Assembly: GCF_035573695.1 (NCBI RefSeq)
Contig: NZ_CP121694.1
Span: forward strand, 410,501-474,500
DNA: 64,000 bases
Direction: 5' to 3'
From: Metallumcola ferriviriculae
GTDB taxonomy: Bacteria; Bacillota; JADQBR01
The notes beneath the pieces were generated by a model, which was not told where the DNA came from, searched no databases, and saw only the letters and a list, made by a program, of their open reading frames with translations. This document shows, in pieces, positions 37,772 through 45,464 of the stretch (the first letter of the stretch is position 1; each line of letters begins with the position of its first letter). Position numbers and translations under genes: made by a program.

Positions 37772-38788
37772 GTGGATTTAAATAAAGTGAGGGAAATTGC
37801 CAAAGATAGGATGAAGGGCTACTGTCGTGTCTGCCCGGTCTGTGACGGTAGAGCATGCGCCGGTCAAGTCCCTGGTATCGGCGGTACAGGTACTGGCAGT
37901 GCTTTTTCCGCAAACCTGAATGCCTTGGCCAAGGTAAAACTAAATTTAAGGACCATTCATGAAGCAGTAAATCCTGACTTATCAATAGCGGTATTTGGTG
38001 AGAAACTAAATACTCCGATTCTCGCTGCGCCTATCACAGGAGCATCAATAAACATGGGCGGAGCCATTAGCGAACGGGAAATGGTTGATGCTATGCTGCA
38101 GGGTACATTGGCAGCAGGCAGTCTGGGTATGACCGGGGATACCGGTGTGCCCAGTATGTATGATGATGGCCTAGCGGGCATTCGGGCGGTTAATGGTAGA
38201 GGTATACCGTTTATCAAACCGCGTAGCAATGATGAAATTAAAAAACGAATAGAAAAAGCTGAAGAAGCCGGTGCACTGGCAGTTGGTGTGGACGTTGACG
38301 GTGCCGGTCTCATCACCATGGCCTTAAACGGACAACCGGTTGGCCCCAAATCCTTTAAGGACATTAAAGAATTAGTCTCTTTTACTGAACTTCCATTTAT
38401 CATTAAAGGCATCATGACTGCAGATGAGGCAGAAACAGTAGCTGCAGCAGGTGTTTCTGCCATTGTGATATCTAATCACGGCGGTCGTGTGCTGGACTAT
38501 GCCCAAGGTGCCGCCCGGGTGCTCCCTGCTATTGCGGACAGGTTAGATGGAAAGCTGACAATCTTTGCAGATGGTGGCGTGCGCGCTGGTACCGATGTGC
38601 TGAAGCTGTTAGCACTTGGAGCAGATGCCGTATTGGTGGGAAGACCGCTGATAATCGGGGCCTTTGGCGGCGATAGAGAAGGCGTTAAACTAACAATAGA
38701 GACTTATACCAAGCAACTGCTTCAAGCGATGATATTAACCGGTACAGCGAAAGCATCAGATGTGCCCCAAGGGGTAGTTGTTTCTTAA
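37772..38788 (+). CDS. FMN-dependent alpha-hydroxyacid dehydrogenase (LldD-like)
   Basis: A 338-residue TIM-barrel flavoenzyme. It shows PILAAPITGA, the active-site His and Arg in ISNHGGRVLDYAQG, and the FMN-phosphate loop FADGGVRAGTDVLKLLALGADAVLVGRPL. The N-terminus has a cysteine-rich stretch CRVCPVCDGRACAG (residues 18-31), absent from classical LldD but known in clostridial relatives. The substrate is probably L-lactate or another 2-hydroxyacid. GTG start behind GGGGAGATG. Confidence 0.88.
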   Translation: MDLNKVREIAKDRMKGYCRVCPVCDGRACAGQVPGIGGTGTGSAFSANLNALAKVKLNLRTIHEAVNPDLSIAVFGEKLNTPILAAPITGASINMGGAISEREMVDAMLQGTLAAGSLGMTGDTGVPSMYDDGLAGIRAVNGRGIPFIKPRSNDEIKKRIEKAEEAGALAVGVDVDGAGLITMALNGQPVGPKSFKDIKELVSFTELPFIIKGIMTADEAETVAAAGVSAIVISNHGGRVLDYAQGAARVLPAIADRLDGKLTIFADGGVRAGTDVLKLLALGADAVLVGRPLIIGAFGGDREGVKLTIETYTKQLLQAMILTGTAKASDVPQGVVVS

Positions 38789-38791
38789 AAT

Positions 38792-38846
38792 TTGCACTAG
38801 CGGCAAACTGTATTATAATAATAGGGCGATTAAAGGTCGCCCTATT
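38792..38846 (+). promoter_or_regulatory. Promoter and overlapping palindrome of the FadR-type gene
   Basis: TTGCAC (38792-38797) and TATAAT (38814-38819) with 16-base spacing are followed at once by a perfect ten-base inverted repeat (AATAGGGCGA, TCGCCCTATT, loop of seven). The repeat covers the expected transcription start, a typical place for an autoregulatory operator; it lacks a T-run. Confidence 0.55.
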
Positions 38847-38867
38847 ACTGTTAAGAGGGTGTGGATT

Positions 38868-39593
38868 ATGCAGTTTAAACCAATTAAGCATAAAAGAATT
38901 TATGAGGAAATAGTTGGCCAGATTAAAGAACTAATCGTAGAAGGAAGCCTCAATCCCGGTGATAAACTTTTATCCGAGCGAGAACTGGCAGACAGCTTAA
39001 AGGTCAGCAGGGCTTCGGTAAGAGAAGCATTGAGTGCATTAGAGATTGCCGGACTAGTGGAAATACGTCCTGGAGAAGGTACTTTTATGCGCTGTGCGGA
39101 TCTCGATACAATTATCGAGCCTTTGGCGCTGATGTTCTTGCTTGAAAGGGATAAAATACGAGAACTGCTTGAGGTACGTAAGGCTTTAGAAGTTGAAGCC
39201 ATTGGGTTGGCCACAGAGCGAGGTGAAAAGGAAGATTTTTTAAAGGTTGAAAAGGCACTAAATGAGATGGAAGACGGGCTGGGCAGTGAGGAGCGAGCTG
39301 AAAAAGCAGACCTTAAGTTTCATTTTGCCATTGCCGAAGCAACGAAAAATTCAATGCTCATTCGTCTTATGAATACTATCTATGATACTATGAATCAAAC
39401 ACTGCGAACCTCCAGGGAATTATGGATGTCCCGTAGGAAGGAAACCCCGGACAGACTGCTGGAGGAACATAAGGCAATGTTTCTTGCGGTTAAGAAGGGC
39501 GATAGCCCGAAAGCACGCAAGCTTATGTATGACCATTTGAAATCGGTGGAAGAGGAGTTGGCTAAATTAGACCTTTTAAAGGCCAGAACATAA
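38868..39593 (+). CDS. FadR/GntR family transcriptional regulator
   Basis: A 241-residue regulator. The N-terminal winged helix (IYEEIVGQIKELIVEGSLNPGDKLLSERELADSLKVSRASVREALSALEIAGLVEIRPGEGTF) is followed by an all-helical FCD ligand-binding domain with the metal-binding pattern (FHFAIAEATKNSMLIRL, EEHKAMFLAV). It closes the 2-hydroxyacid operon and is the obvious candidate regulator, perhaps responding to lactate. The frame opens at 38778 inside lldD, but ATG at 38868 has AGAGGGTG. Confidence 0.9.
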   Translation: MQFKPIKHKRIYEEIVGQIKELIVEGSLNPGDKLLSERELADSLKVSRASVREALSALEIAGLVEIRPGEGTFMRCADLDTIIEPLALMFLLERDKIRELLEVRKALEVEAIGLATERGEKEDFLKVEKALNEMEDGLGSEERAEKADLKFHFAIAEATKNSMLIRLMNTIYDTMNQTLRTSRELWMSRRKETPDRLLEEHKAMFLAVKKGDSPKARKLMYDHLKSVEEELAKLDLLKART

Positions 39594-39652
39594 AAAGATT
39601 TTAAATAATGAAGGCGGCTCAAATGGTAACAAAAGGGAAGTTAAAAATAATG

Positions 39653-39681
39653 TTGACAGCGGCAAAAAAATGCTGTAATAT
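39653..39681 (+). promoter_or_regulatory. Promoter of the tRNA Lys-Glu-Val-Asp cluster
   Basis: A perfect -35 TTGACA (39653-39658) and TAATAT (39676-39681) with 17-base spacing, 18 bases before the first tRNA. Confidence 0.85.
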
Positions 39682-39699
39682 ATAGCATTGTGAGGACAT

Positions 39700-39775
39700 G
39701 AGCCATTAGCTCAGCTGGCAGAGCACCTGACTTTTAATCAGGGTGTCGAAGGTTCGAATCCTTCATGGCTCACCA
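39700..39775 (+). tRNA. tRNA-Lys (anticodon TTT)
   Basis: 76 bases. Acceptor stem GAGCCAT/ATGGCTC, anticodon loop CTTTTAA within stem CTGA/TCAG, T-loop GGTTCGAATCC, encoded CCA. Confidence 0.97.
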
Positions 39776-39781
39776 AAGCAT

Positions 39782-39857
39782 GGCCCGTTGGTCAAGGGGT
39801 CTAAGACACCGGCCTTTCACGCCGGTAACAGGGGTTCGAATCCCCTACGGGTCACCA
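39782..39857 (+). tRNA. tRNA-Glu (anticodon TTC)
   Basis: 76 bases. Acceptor GGCCCGT/ACGGGTC (one G-U), anticodon loop CTTTCAC in stem CCGGC/GCCGG, encoded CCA. It lies six bases after tRNA-Lys. Confidence 0.97.
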
Positions 39858-39860
39858 TTA

Positions 39861-39936
39861 GGGCGATTAGCTCAGCTGGGAGAGCACCTGCCTTACAAGC
39901 AGGGGGTCGGCGGTTCGATCCCGTCATCGCCCACCA
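39861..39936 (+). tRNA. tRNA-Val (anticodon TAC)
   Basis: 76 bases. Acceptor GGGCGAT/ATCGCCC, anticodon loop CTTACAA in stem CTGC/GCAG, encoded CCA. Confidence 0.97.
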
Positions 39937-39972
39937 AAAGCGAGATGAGACTAAACTTGTCTCGCAACATAT

Positions 39973-40048
39973 GGAGCTGTGGTGTAGAGGCTAACATGCC
40001 GGCCTGTCACGCCGGAGATCGCGGGTTCGACCCCCGTCAGCTCCGCCA
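39973..40048 (+). tRNA. tRNA-Asp (anticodon GTC)
   Basis: 76 bases. Acceptor GGAGCTG/CAGCTCC, anticodon loop CTGTCAC in stem CCGGC/GCCGG, encoded CCA after G discriminator. Confidence 0.97.
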
Positions 40049-40059
40049 TTTTTTTAAAA

Positions 40060-40087
40060 AGCGAGTCCTCATTGGCTCGTCTTTTTA
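40060..40087 (+). terminator. Terminator after tRNA-Asp
   Basis: A stem formed by GCGAGTC and GGCTCGT is followed by CTTTTTATT. Confidence 0.65.
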
Positions 40088-40116
40088 TTGCATAACAGAC
40101 CAATTATGGATATAAT
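40088..40116 (+). promoter_or_regulatory. Separate promoter for tRNA-Gly
   Basis: TTGCAT (40088-40093) and TATAAT (40111-40116), 17-base spacing, ten bases before the tRNA. Confidence 0.75.
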
Positions 40117-40126
40117 ATATTCATAT

Positions 40127-40201
40127 GCGGGAATAGCTCAGTGGTAGAGCATCGGCTTCCCAAGCCGAGGGTCGCGGGTTCGAATCCCGTTTCCCGCTCC
40201 A
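40127..40201 (+). tRNA. tRNA-Gly (anticodon CCC)
   Basis: 75 bases. Acceptor GCGGGAA/TTCCCGC, anticodon loop TTCCCAA in stem TCGGC/GCCGA, encoded CCA. It borders an accessory insertion carrying an integrase remnant. Confidence 0.97.
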
Positions 40202-40292
40202 ATACCGCCGTTGTGGGATTTTTGGACATCAAGAAAGCCTATTTGGATGTTAGAGGCCAATGCTCCTAAAAATCGCTATTAAATTTTTAAAG

Positions 40293-40335
40293 GACACCTC
40301 TTTTTCTAAAAAATTTAGATGGAGGTGTCTTTTTT
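40293..40335 (+). terminator. Terminator downstream of tRNA-Gly
   Basis: GACACCTC pairs with GAGGTGTC over an AT-rich interior that can pair further, followed by TTTTTT. The GGAGGTG in its right arm could double as a ribosome-binding site for the integrase remnant. Confidence 0.75.
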
Positions 40336-40519
40336 GTGGGTCGGATTTTAAAAATTCAGGCGGATAATTATGCAACATGGGATGATGCGTTGGAAGATTT
40401 TGTTTTAAGCTGAAGGAAAAGCAGAACGTACGATTGATGACTACCGGTGGCATGTAAAAAAATTTCGAGGCTTTACAATGAAGCTTGGGCCTTTTACTAA
40501 CTCTGCGCAAGATTTTTGA
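40336..40519 (+). pseudogene. Decayed tyrosine-recombinase N-terminal fragment
   Basis: GTG at 40336 opens a 25-residue frame (…ADNYATWDDALEDFVLS) that stops at 40411-40413. One frame over, from 40409, the sequence resumes as AEGKAERTIDDYRWHVKKFRGF before a TGA at 40517-40519. Together they match the core-binding (SAM-like) start of phage-type integrases, TWEEAL-EF--…-KAEGLSERTI-DYR-H-K-F, split by a frameshift and lacking all catalytic parts. Location next to a tRNA gene fits an integration remnant. The stretch 40520-40649 is AT-rich with no gene. Confidence 0.6.
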
Positions 40520-40649
40520 TTGACCCAGAAAAATGGAGTCGCGCCTCTATTAGACTTACTTTACTATGTTGATTTTGCCTTTTTGTATTTGATTTTTTTA
40601 TTTATTTTTATGTCTTTACAGCCTGGATATCGCTTTGCTACATAAATCC

Positions 40650-40714
40650 TTGCTTAATTAGTAAAAATATGGTAAAATGCACTAAAAAGACCGCTTATAA
40701 AAAGTAAAGCGGTC
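40650..40714 (+). promoter_or_regulatory. Promoter and inverted repeat of the AbiE operon
   Basis: TTGCTT (40650-40655) and TAAAAT (40673-40678) with 17-base spacing are followed by an inverted repeat GACCGCTT/AAGCGGTC (about 40689-40714). AbiEi antitoxins are known to repress their own promoter by binding inverted repeats, so this is a likely operator. Confidence 0.6.
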
Positions 40715-40727
40715 CATGAGGTGCAAC

Positions 40728-41324
40728 ATGATCATAATTGAAAAAATTAAAAAGGAATTTAGACAGCATGGCGGTGTACTTAAGACATCAGAACTTAACG
40801 CAATGGGGCTATCAAGCCGACAAATAAAAAAATTACTTGAGGATGATGTGCTTTCAAGAATTAAATGTGGTTTTTATGAATTAACAGATGAGATGCCCCA
40901 GGAAGAAGTTATTATAGCACGACTATTTCCCCAAGCAGTAATATTTCTTGAAAGTGCTTTGATGCACTATGGATATACAGATAGAATACCATTGGCATTG
41001 CAAATAGCAGTGGATAAAAATAGTAAGAAGAATCAATATGATATTAATTACCCTGCAATAGAGCCTTATTATTTGCTACCTAAGTTCATTGAAGTTGGTG
41101 TAGGTACAATGGAAGTAGAAGGGGTAAAGGTGAGGATATATAATCGTGACCGAACGATTTGCGATGTTCTTCGTTATGAGAATAAGCTAGAAAAAGAAGT
41201 GTTTAGCTGTGCAATCAGGCGGTATGCACGAGACACAAAGAAAAATGTGAGAAGATTATTTGAGTACGCTGAAATATTTAATATAAAGAAAAAAGTGCAG
41301 ACCTATGTAGGAGTGTGGTTGTAA
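40728..41324 (+). CDS. abiEi: AbiEi-family antitoxin
   Basis: A 198-residue type IV antitoxin. The N-terminal winged helix (MIIIEKIKKEFRQHGGVLKTSELNAMGLSSRQIKKLLEDDVLSRIKCGFYEL) is the DNA-binding part, and the rest (LFPQAVIFLESALMHYGYTDRIP..., IYNRDRTICDVLRYENKL) matches the AbiEi core. It would neutralise AbiEii and repress the operon. An ATG at 40716 is in frame, but GAGGTG precedes ATG at 40728. Its AT-richness is higher than that of the flanking genes, a sign of transfer. Its stop overlaps the AbiEii start by one base. Confidence 0.85.
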   Translation: MIIIEKIKKEFRQHGGVLKTSELNAMGLSSRQIKKLLEDDVLSRIKCGFYELTDEMPQEEVIIARLFPQAVIFLESALMHYGYTDRIPLALQIAVDKNSKKNQYDINYPAIEPYYLLPKFIEVGVGTMEVEGVKVRIYNRDRTICDVLRYENKLEKEVFSCAIRRYARDTKKNVRRLFEYAEIFNIKKKVQTYVGVWL

Positions 41325-42220
41325 TGGCAGATAAGGCAACATCAGTTTTAGCTAAGTTAAAAAATGAGTCAAAAAAACAGGGCATTCAACTACAACAACT
41401 GCTAAACCTCTTTTGTCAGGAAGAGTTTATTCGCAGGCTTTCTCAATCGCGCTACAGAGATAACCTCATCCTTAAAGGAGGTTTTTTATTATATTCAATG
41501 AGCAATTTTACAGCTAGGCCGACTGTTGATGCGGATTACCTTTTAAAAAATTATGCAAATAACAAAGATGCTATCGAAAGTCTAGTTAGGGAAGTGATTT
41601 CTTTACCTAGCGTAAATGACTATATAAAATTTGAAATTAGAGGTCTAGAGGTAATAAGTGAAATTAAAGAGTACCACGGCATTAGAGTTAATCTTACCGG
41701 TTTTATCCGAAATACAAAGACTCCTTTGAGTATCGATTTTGGAGTGGGGGATATTATTGTTCCTTCACCAGTTGAAAGAACATTACCAGCAATGCTTCCG
41801 GAGTTTGAGCAACCTAAAGTCTTAACCTATTCTTTGGAGTCTACGGTGGCAGAAAAATTAGATGCAATTATAGCCCTAATGGAGGCCACGGGGCGTATGA
41901 AGGATTTCTATGATATATATTATATAGCTATAACCTTTAATTTTGAGGGTAGAAAGCTTCAAGAAGCAATTTATGAGACCCTCTCTAATCGCGGCAGACC
42001 GTATGAAAAAGATTCTGTTGCTATAATTGCTAGATTAGCTAAGGATGTAGATATCCAGAAAAGGTGGAATAATTTTTGTAAAAAAGTGCTAAAATATGAT
42101 TTGAGCTTTGATGAGGTAGTTAAGGTGATTATTGATTTTACGCTACATCCCTATACATCAATCATTCAGGAGAATGACTTTTTCAAAACTTGGAATTATA
42201 AAGACAGAAAGTATGTTTGA
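41324..42220 (+). CDS. abiEii: AbiEii-family nucleotidyltransferase toxin
   Basis: A 298-residue DUF1814/AbiEii toxin of the DNA polymerase beta-like nucleotidyltransferase fold. LKGGFLLYSMSNFTARPTVDADYLLKN carries the GG...TxDxD motif, and EKLDAIIALMEATGRMKDFYDIYYIA the second conserved block with Lys and Asp. Members inhibit growth and can abort phage infection. ATG at 41324 (TAATG junction with the antitoxin) is used; the frame is open to 41315. Low G+C, as in the partner. Confidence 0.88.
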   Translation: MADKATSVLAKLKNESKKQGIQLQQLLNLFCQEEFIRRLSQSRYRDNLILKGGFLLYSMSNFTARPTVDADYLLKNYANNKDAIESLVREVISLPSVNDYIKFEIRGLEVISEIKEYHGIRVNLTGFIRNTKTPLSIDFGVGDIIVPSPVERTLPAMLPEFEQPKVLTYSLESTVAEKLDAIIALMEATGRMKDFYDIYYIAITFNFEGRKLQEAIYETLSNRGRPYEKDSVAIIARLAKDVDIQKRWNNFCKKVLKYDLSFDEVVKVIIDFTLHPYTSIIQENDFFKTWNYKDRKYV

Positions 42221-42238
42221 CGGGAAATAATGGACAAT

Positions 42239-42982
42239 TTAAAACAACCCGATAATATGAAACAGCTTTACTGCCAACGGTGCTGCAAAGGCAGTGATTA
42301 AACCCGCTAATCCCATAGCAAGACCACTATATGCTCCCTGGATTTCCCCCTCCTGTAATGCGCGGCCTGTACCAATGCCATGGGCTGCAGTCCCCAGCGC
42401 CAAGCCTGTTGAAATAGGGGAGGCCAGGCCGGTATAACTGAGCAAAGCTGGACCAAGTATGGCCCCTACTAAACCGGTAATAACAACAAAGACGCTGGTG
42501 AGAGAAGGTACTCCGCCTACTATGTGGGATATTTCTATAGCGATGGGTGTAGTAACCGATTTGGGTACCATAGATAAAATTAATTCTGTGGTTCCCCCTA
42601 ATAATTTTACGGTAAATACCGCAATTAGCATGGCAGTAAGTGTTCCCGCCGCGACACTAGTTATGATGAGGGTTAGCTGCTGACTGATGCGCTGTGAGTT
42701 TTTATATAAAGGAATAGCCAGCGCCACTGTTGCAGGTCCCAATAAGAAAGAGATCAGTTGGCCACCCTGCTGATATGTATGATAATCAATTCCCAGTAGT
42801 GTTAAAAAGAAAATGATTGCAGCGCTGCTGATAAGAAGGGGATGGGTTATGGGTGAGGGGTACCGTCTATAAAGCTTTTTGGCAGCTAAAAAGAAACCTA
42901 ATGTAAGGGCAACCCCAAAAGCGGGCTTAGCTGCGATGGTTTCTGTCAGGCCTGTTAATGTACTTATTATAAGATCAAGCAT
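42239..42982 (-). CDS. lrgB: LrgB/CidB family membrane protein
   Basis: A 247-residue protein with about seven to eight helices and the LrgB signature (SVTTPIAIEISHIVGGVPSLTSVFVVITGLVGAILGP, GTAAHGIGTGRAL). With LrgA it forms a holin-like system linked in other bacteria to murein hydrolase control or to pyruvate/glycolate uptake. Overlaps lrgA by eight bases. Confidence 0.93.
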   Translation of the reverse strand: MLDLIISTLTGLTETIAAKPAFGVALTLGFFLAAKKLYRRYPSPITHPLLISSAAIIFFLTLLGIDYHTYQQGGQLISFLLGPATVALAIPLYKNSQRISQQLTLIITSVAAGTLTAMLIAVFTVKLLGGTTELILSMVPKSVTTPIAIEISHIVGGVPSLTSVFVVITGLVGAILGPALLSYTGLASPISTGLALGTAAHGIGTGRALQEGEIQGAYSGLAMGLAGLITAFAAPLAVKLFHIIGLF

Positions 42983-43322
42983 CTGTACCCTTCCTTTTCC
43001 AGTGAGTAGCGATCATGCCGGTTGCCAGCATACCAGCTAAAGTGCTCACTATTATCCCCAGTCCTAAGGCCAGCCAGTATTCAATGAGTATATCGGCATA
43101 AACCATGGCTCCGACTACGATAGGCACAAAAAGTAATACAAGGTTATTTAATAGAAGATTCGCTGTTTCTTCTACAGATTCAAGACTTAGCCAGCCCTTT
43201 ACTAATGATAGCCACAGCAGAAGCAGTCCCATTACCGGTCCAGGAATGGGCAGATTAAGGATATAAACTAAGGCTTCGCCAGCTAACTGAAAAACAAGAA
43301 TAAGTGTAAATCCTTTAAGCAT
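42975..43322 (-). CDS. lrgA: LrgA/CidA family holin-like protein
   Basis: A 115-residue, four-helix protein with the family pattern LPIPGPVMGLLLLWLSLV and FVPIVVGAM. The start has GGAGGATAATTCC directly upstream on the minus strand. It is the first gene of an lrgAB operon that is convergent with abiEii. Confidence 0.92.
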   Translation of the reverse strand: MLKGFTLILVFQLAGEALVYILNLPIPGPVMGLLLLWLSLVKGWLSLESVEETANLLLNNLVLLFVPIVVGAMVYADILIEYWLALGLGIIVSTLAGMLATGMIATHWKRKGTDA

Positions 43323-43414
43323 GGAATTATCCTCCGCATTATATTTGTGTTTACAAAATCTAGTATAACATAAGAATAAATAGGGAGTTAAATCATAAAA
43401 TCAAGGGGGCATGT

Positions 43415-43528
43415 ATGAATACACGGGTAGCTTTCGGCCAAAAGCTGTCTGCGGTATTGTCCTTGGCTCAACTACTAAACTTTTTTAAAGATGAAAGCAG
43501 GAGTTTCGTTTGTAATAATAGAAAATAA
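43415..43528 (+). CDS. Possible 37-residue small protein
   Basis: ATG at 43415 follows AAGGGGG at proper spacing and opens a frame of 37 codons (VAFGQKLSAVLSLAQLLNFF, then KDESRSFVCNNRK). The middle can form an amphipathic or hydrophobic helix. I see no family match; it may be a remnant or chance. It lies in the 238-base gap between lrgA and the DsrE gene. Confidence 0.3.
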   Translation: MNTRVAFGQKLSAVLSLAQLLNFFKDESRSFVCNNRK

Positions 43529-43560
43529 TAACTAAAGTATAATCGAAAGGGTGGTTTTAA

Positions 43561-43926
43561 ATGACCAACAAATTATTAGTTACTGTAACCGTAGGGGAAA
43601 ATGACCCCGAGAAAGCTACTGTAGCCTTTAACATGGCTGCTACCGCTGTTGTATCAGGAATGGAAGTCATAGTAGCCTGTAGTGCTGAAGGAGTGGAGCT
43701 GGGAATTAACAATGGTGCCGCTGAAGGCATTACTGTGGACAAGATGCCTCCATTGGTTGAATTGATGGATACATTTTTCGAGGGCGGCGGTAAGATGATA
43801 GTTTGCACCCCCTGCTTTGCAAAAAGAGGTTATCAGGAACAGGATCTGCGTGAGGGCGCTATTCTAGCTGGTGCAGCTAAAGTGGTAGAGTTTCTCTCAG
43901 AAGGCGCAGCCACTATGTCCTTTTAG
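43561..43926 (+). CDS. DsrE-family sulfur-relay-like protein
   Basis: A 121-residue DsrE/DsrF-like protein (LLVTVTVGENDPEKATVAFNMAATAVVSGMEVIVACSAEGVEL). Two cysteines in IVCTPCFAKRGY (about residues 81-84) occupy the place of the active cysteine in DsrE/YchN. It probably has a sulfur-handling or redox role. It is a single gene behind AAAGGGTGG. Confidence 0.85.
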   Translation: MTNKLLVTVTVGENDPEKATVAFNMAATAVVSGMEVIVACSAEGVELGINNGAAEGITVDKMPPLVELMDTFFEGGGKMIVCTPCFAKRGYQEQDLREGAILAGAAKVVEFLSEGAATMSF

Positions 43927-44099
43927 CTAAAAAAGCCGAAATTTAATACATCGCTATATTTGTCTAGGCTTTAAAGACTGGGATTTTCTTTCCTGGTCTT
44001 TTTTATACCAGTCAGAAAGAATAAGTTTACGATTCCCGGACACTGCCCATATATTTTATGCATATATTGTATTAAACAACTTATAAAGGATGGGTTTTT

Positions 44100-44687
44100 A
44101 TGTTTATCACTCACGAAGTGCAGCCCGGAGAGACATTGGAAACTATTGCTAGACATTATAGTGTTTCCGTACCAGAAATAACGGAAATAAACGAAATTTC
44201 TAATCCGCAAGTAATCAGAACCCGGGTAATAATAAGGATTCCCGTTCCGATCATTCCACCGACGATACCCTCACCGAGACCTATACAAAATATTAGTTCG
44301 CGTGTAATCAATGGGATTCTGTATATTTTCTCAACTGACAGGATGTTCTACTTTCGGGGTCAATCGGTGCGGCTTCTTTTGGTTAAGATTAATATAACTA
44401 GCAGGCCGATAACGTTAACCTACAATACCTCACAAAGGTTTGACTTTTTTGTGCGGCGAGGGCTAAGCGGTCCTATTATCTGGCAATGGTCTGAAGATAG
44501 AGTTTTTACCCAAGTTGTCCAAAGGATTACCCTTCAACCTGGTGAATCCCAGATATTTAGAGCTACATGGAATCAGGAAACCAATGAAGGCAGGCAGGTC
44601 ACACCGGGAGTTTATCGTATTTTAGCGGAAAACGTTGCCCGGGAACTACGGGGTAGAAGGATACCGGTGCTCATCAGAATAAGATAA
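44100..44687 (+). CDS. LysM domain + BsuPI-like domain protein
   Basis: A 195-residue protein. Residues ~3-48 are a LysM peptidoglycan-binding module (THEVQPGETLETIARHYSVSVPEITEINEI...). A proline-rich linker leads to a beta-rich domain (~75-190) with SQRFDFFVRR, IIWQWSEDRVFTQVVQRITLQPGES and TPGVYRILAE, typical of the intracellular proteinase inhibitor BsuPI family. There is no signal peptide, so it may act in the cytoplasm or in a spore coat; that is inference. Confidence 0.82.
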   Translation: MFITHEVQPGETLETIARHYSVSVPEITEINEISNPQVIRTRVIIRIPVPIIPPTIPSPRPIQNISSRVINGILYIFSTDRMFYFRGQSVRLLLVKINITSRPITLTYNTSQRFDFFVRRGLSGPIIWQWSEDRVFTQVVQRITLQPGESQIFRATWNQETNEGRQVTPGVYRILAENVARELRGRRIPVLIRIR

Positions 44688-44766
44688 ATGAAAAGCTAAG
44701 GTTTGAGATAAATATGGTAAAGGTAAAGGCACATTATCCAGGGGACTGAGGGATGCTGAAGGCGCT

Positions 44767-44793
44767 AAGCCCAGTGGCTTGGGCTTTCTCTTT
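44767..44793 (+). terminator. Terminator after the LysM gene
   Basis: AAGCCCA pairs with TGGGCTT over a short loop, followed by TCTCTTTG. Confidence 0.75.
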
Positions 44794-44883
44794 GTTGTAA
44801 AATCGGACAAGCCTTAAATAGGGTCAAGCAGACCAAAAATATGAATATGGGTAATAAAATATAAAATACCAAAAAATAGTTCC

Positions 44884-44910
44884 GAACTGCAATGGGCGGT
44901 ACCGCGTCTA
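44884..44910 (+). promoter_or_regulatory. Candidate ECF-type autoregulatory promoter
   Basis: GAACT (44884-44888) and GTCTA (44906-44910) are separated by 17 bases, close to the GAACTT/GTCTA pattern of ECF sigma promoters. It lies 33 bases before an ECF sigma gene. No sigma-A style elements are evident here. Confidence 0.5.
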
Positions 44911-44942
44911 TATAGTGTGACCGGTCAGGAGGTGGGGGTTAA

Positions 44943-45464
44943 ATGAATGAGATAAAAATTATAAAAGCTGCGCAGCGAGGCGATAGGCAGGCTTATGAGA
45001 AATTGGTGGAGATTTACGATACCCAGTTGTTTCGCACCGCCTATGGCATTCTTGGCAACCGGGAAGATGCTCTCGATGCAGTTCAGGATGCTTTTTGGCA
45101 GGGTTTAAAATCTATTTCTCGATTGTCAGACCCGGTGGTTTTTCGCAGTTGGTTGACAAGGATACTGGTGAACAAATGTATGGACCTACTTAGGAAGAAT
45201 AAGCGTGTGGTAGTGTGTGAGGATTTTTCCCAATTGTCACAACCCGGAAACGACATCGAGTTAAGTATCGATATGGCGGCTGCCTTGGCGAAGCTAGGCG
45301 ACAAATATCGACTGATATTGAGTCTGCGTTACTTTCAGGACTTATCAATCAGCGAAATAGCCCATGTGCTGGAGTGCCCCGAGGGCACTGTTAAATCCCG
45401 ACTGCATTATGCATTGATGAAATTGAAGCAGGAACTGAAGTATGGCCGGGAGGTGGTAAAATGA
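44943..45464 (+). CDS. ECF RNA polymerase sigma factor
   Basis: A 173-residue group 4 sigma factor. Region 2 (DTQLFRTAYGILGNREDALDAVQDAFWQGLKSISRLSDPVVFRSWLTRILVNKCMDLLRK) and region 4 (LGDKYRLILSLRYFQDLSISEIAHVLECPEGTVKSRLHYALMKLKQEL) are intact. It overlaps its anti-sigma gene by four bases (ATGA). The start is behind GGAGGTGGGGG. Confidence 0.94.
   Translation: MNEIKIIKAAQRGDRQAYEKLVEIYDTQLFRTAYGILGNREDALDAVQDAFWQGLKSISRLSDPVVFRSWLTRILVNKCMDLLRKNKRVVVCEDFSQLSQPGNDIELSIDMAAALAKLGDKYRLILSLRYFQDLSISEIAHVLECPEGTVKSRLHYALMKLKQELKYGREVVK

Noticed and set aside
40202-42238. Complete prophage or integrative element
   Set aside because: Only an integrase fragment and a toxin-antitoxin pair are present; I found no matching repeat of the tRNA-Gly 3' end at the right side, so boundaries cannot be drawn.
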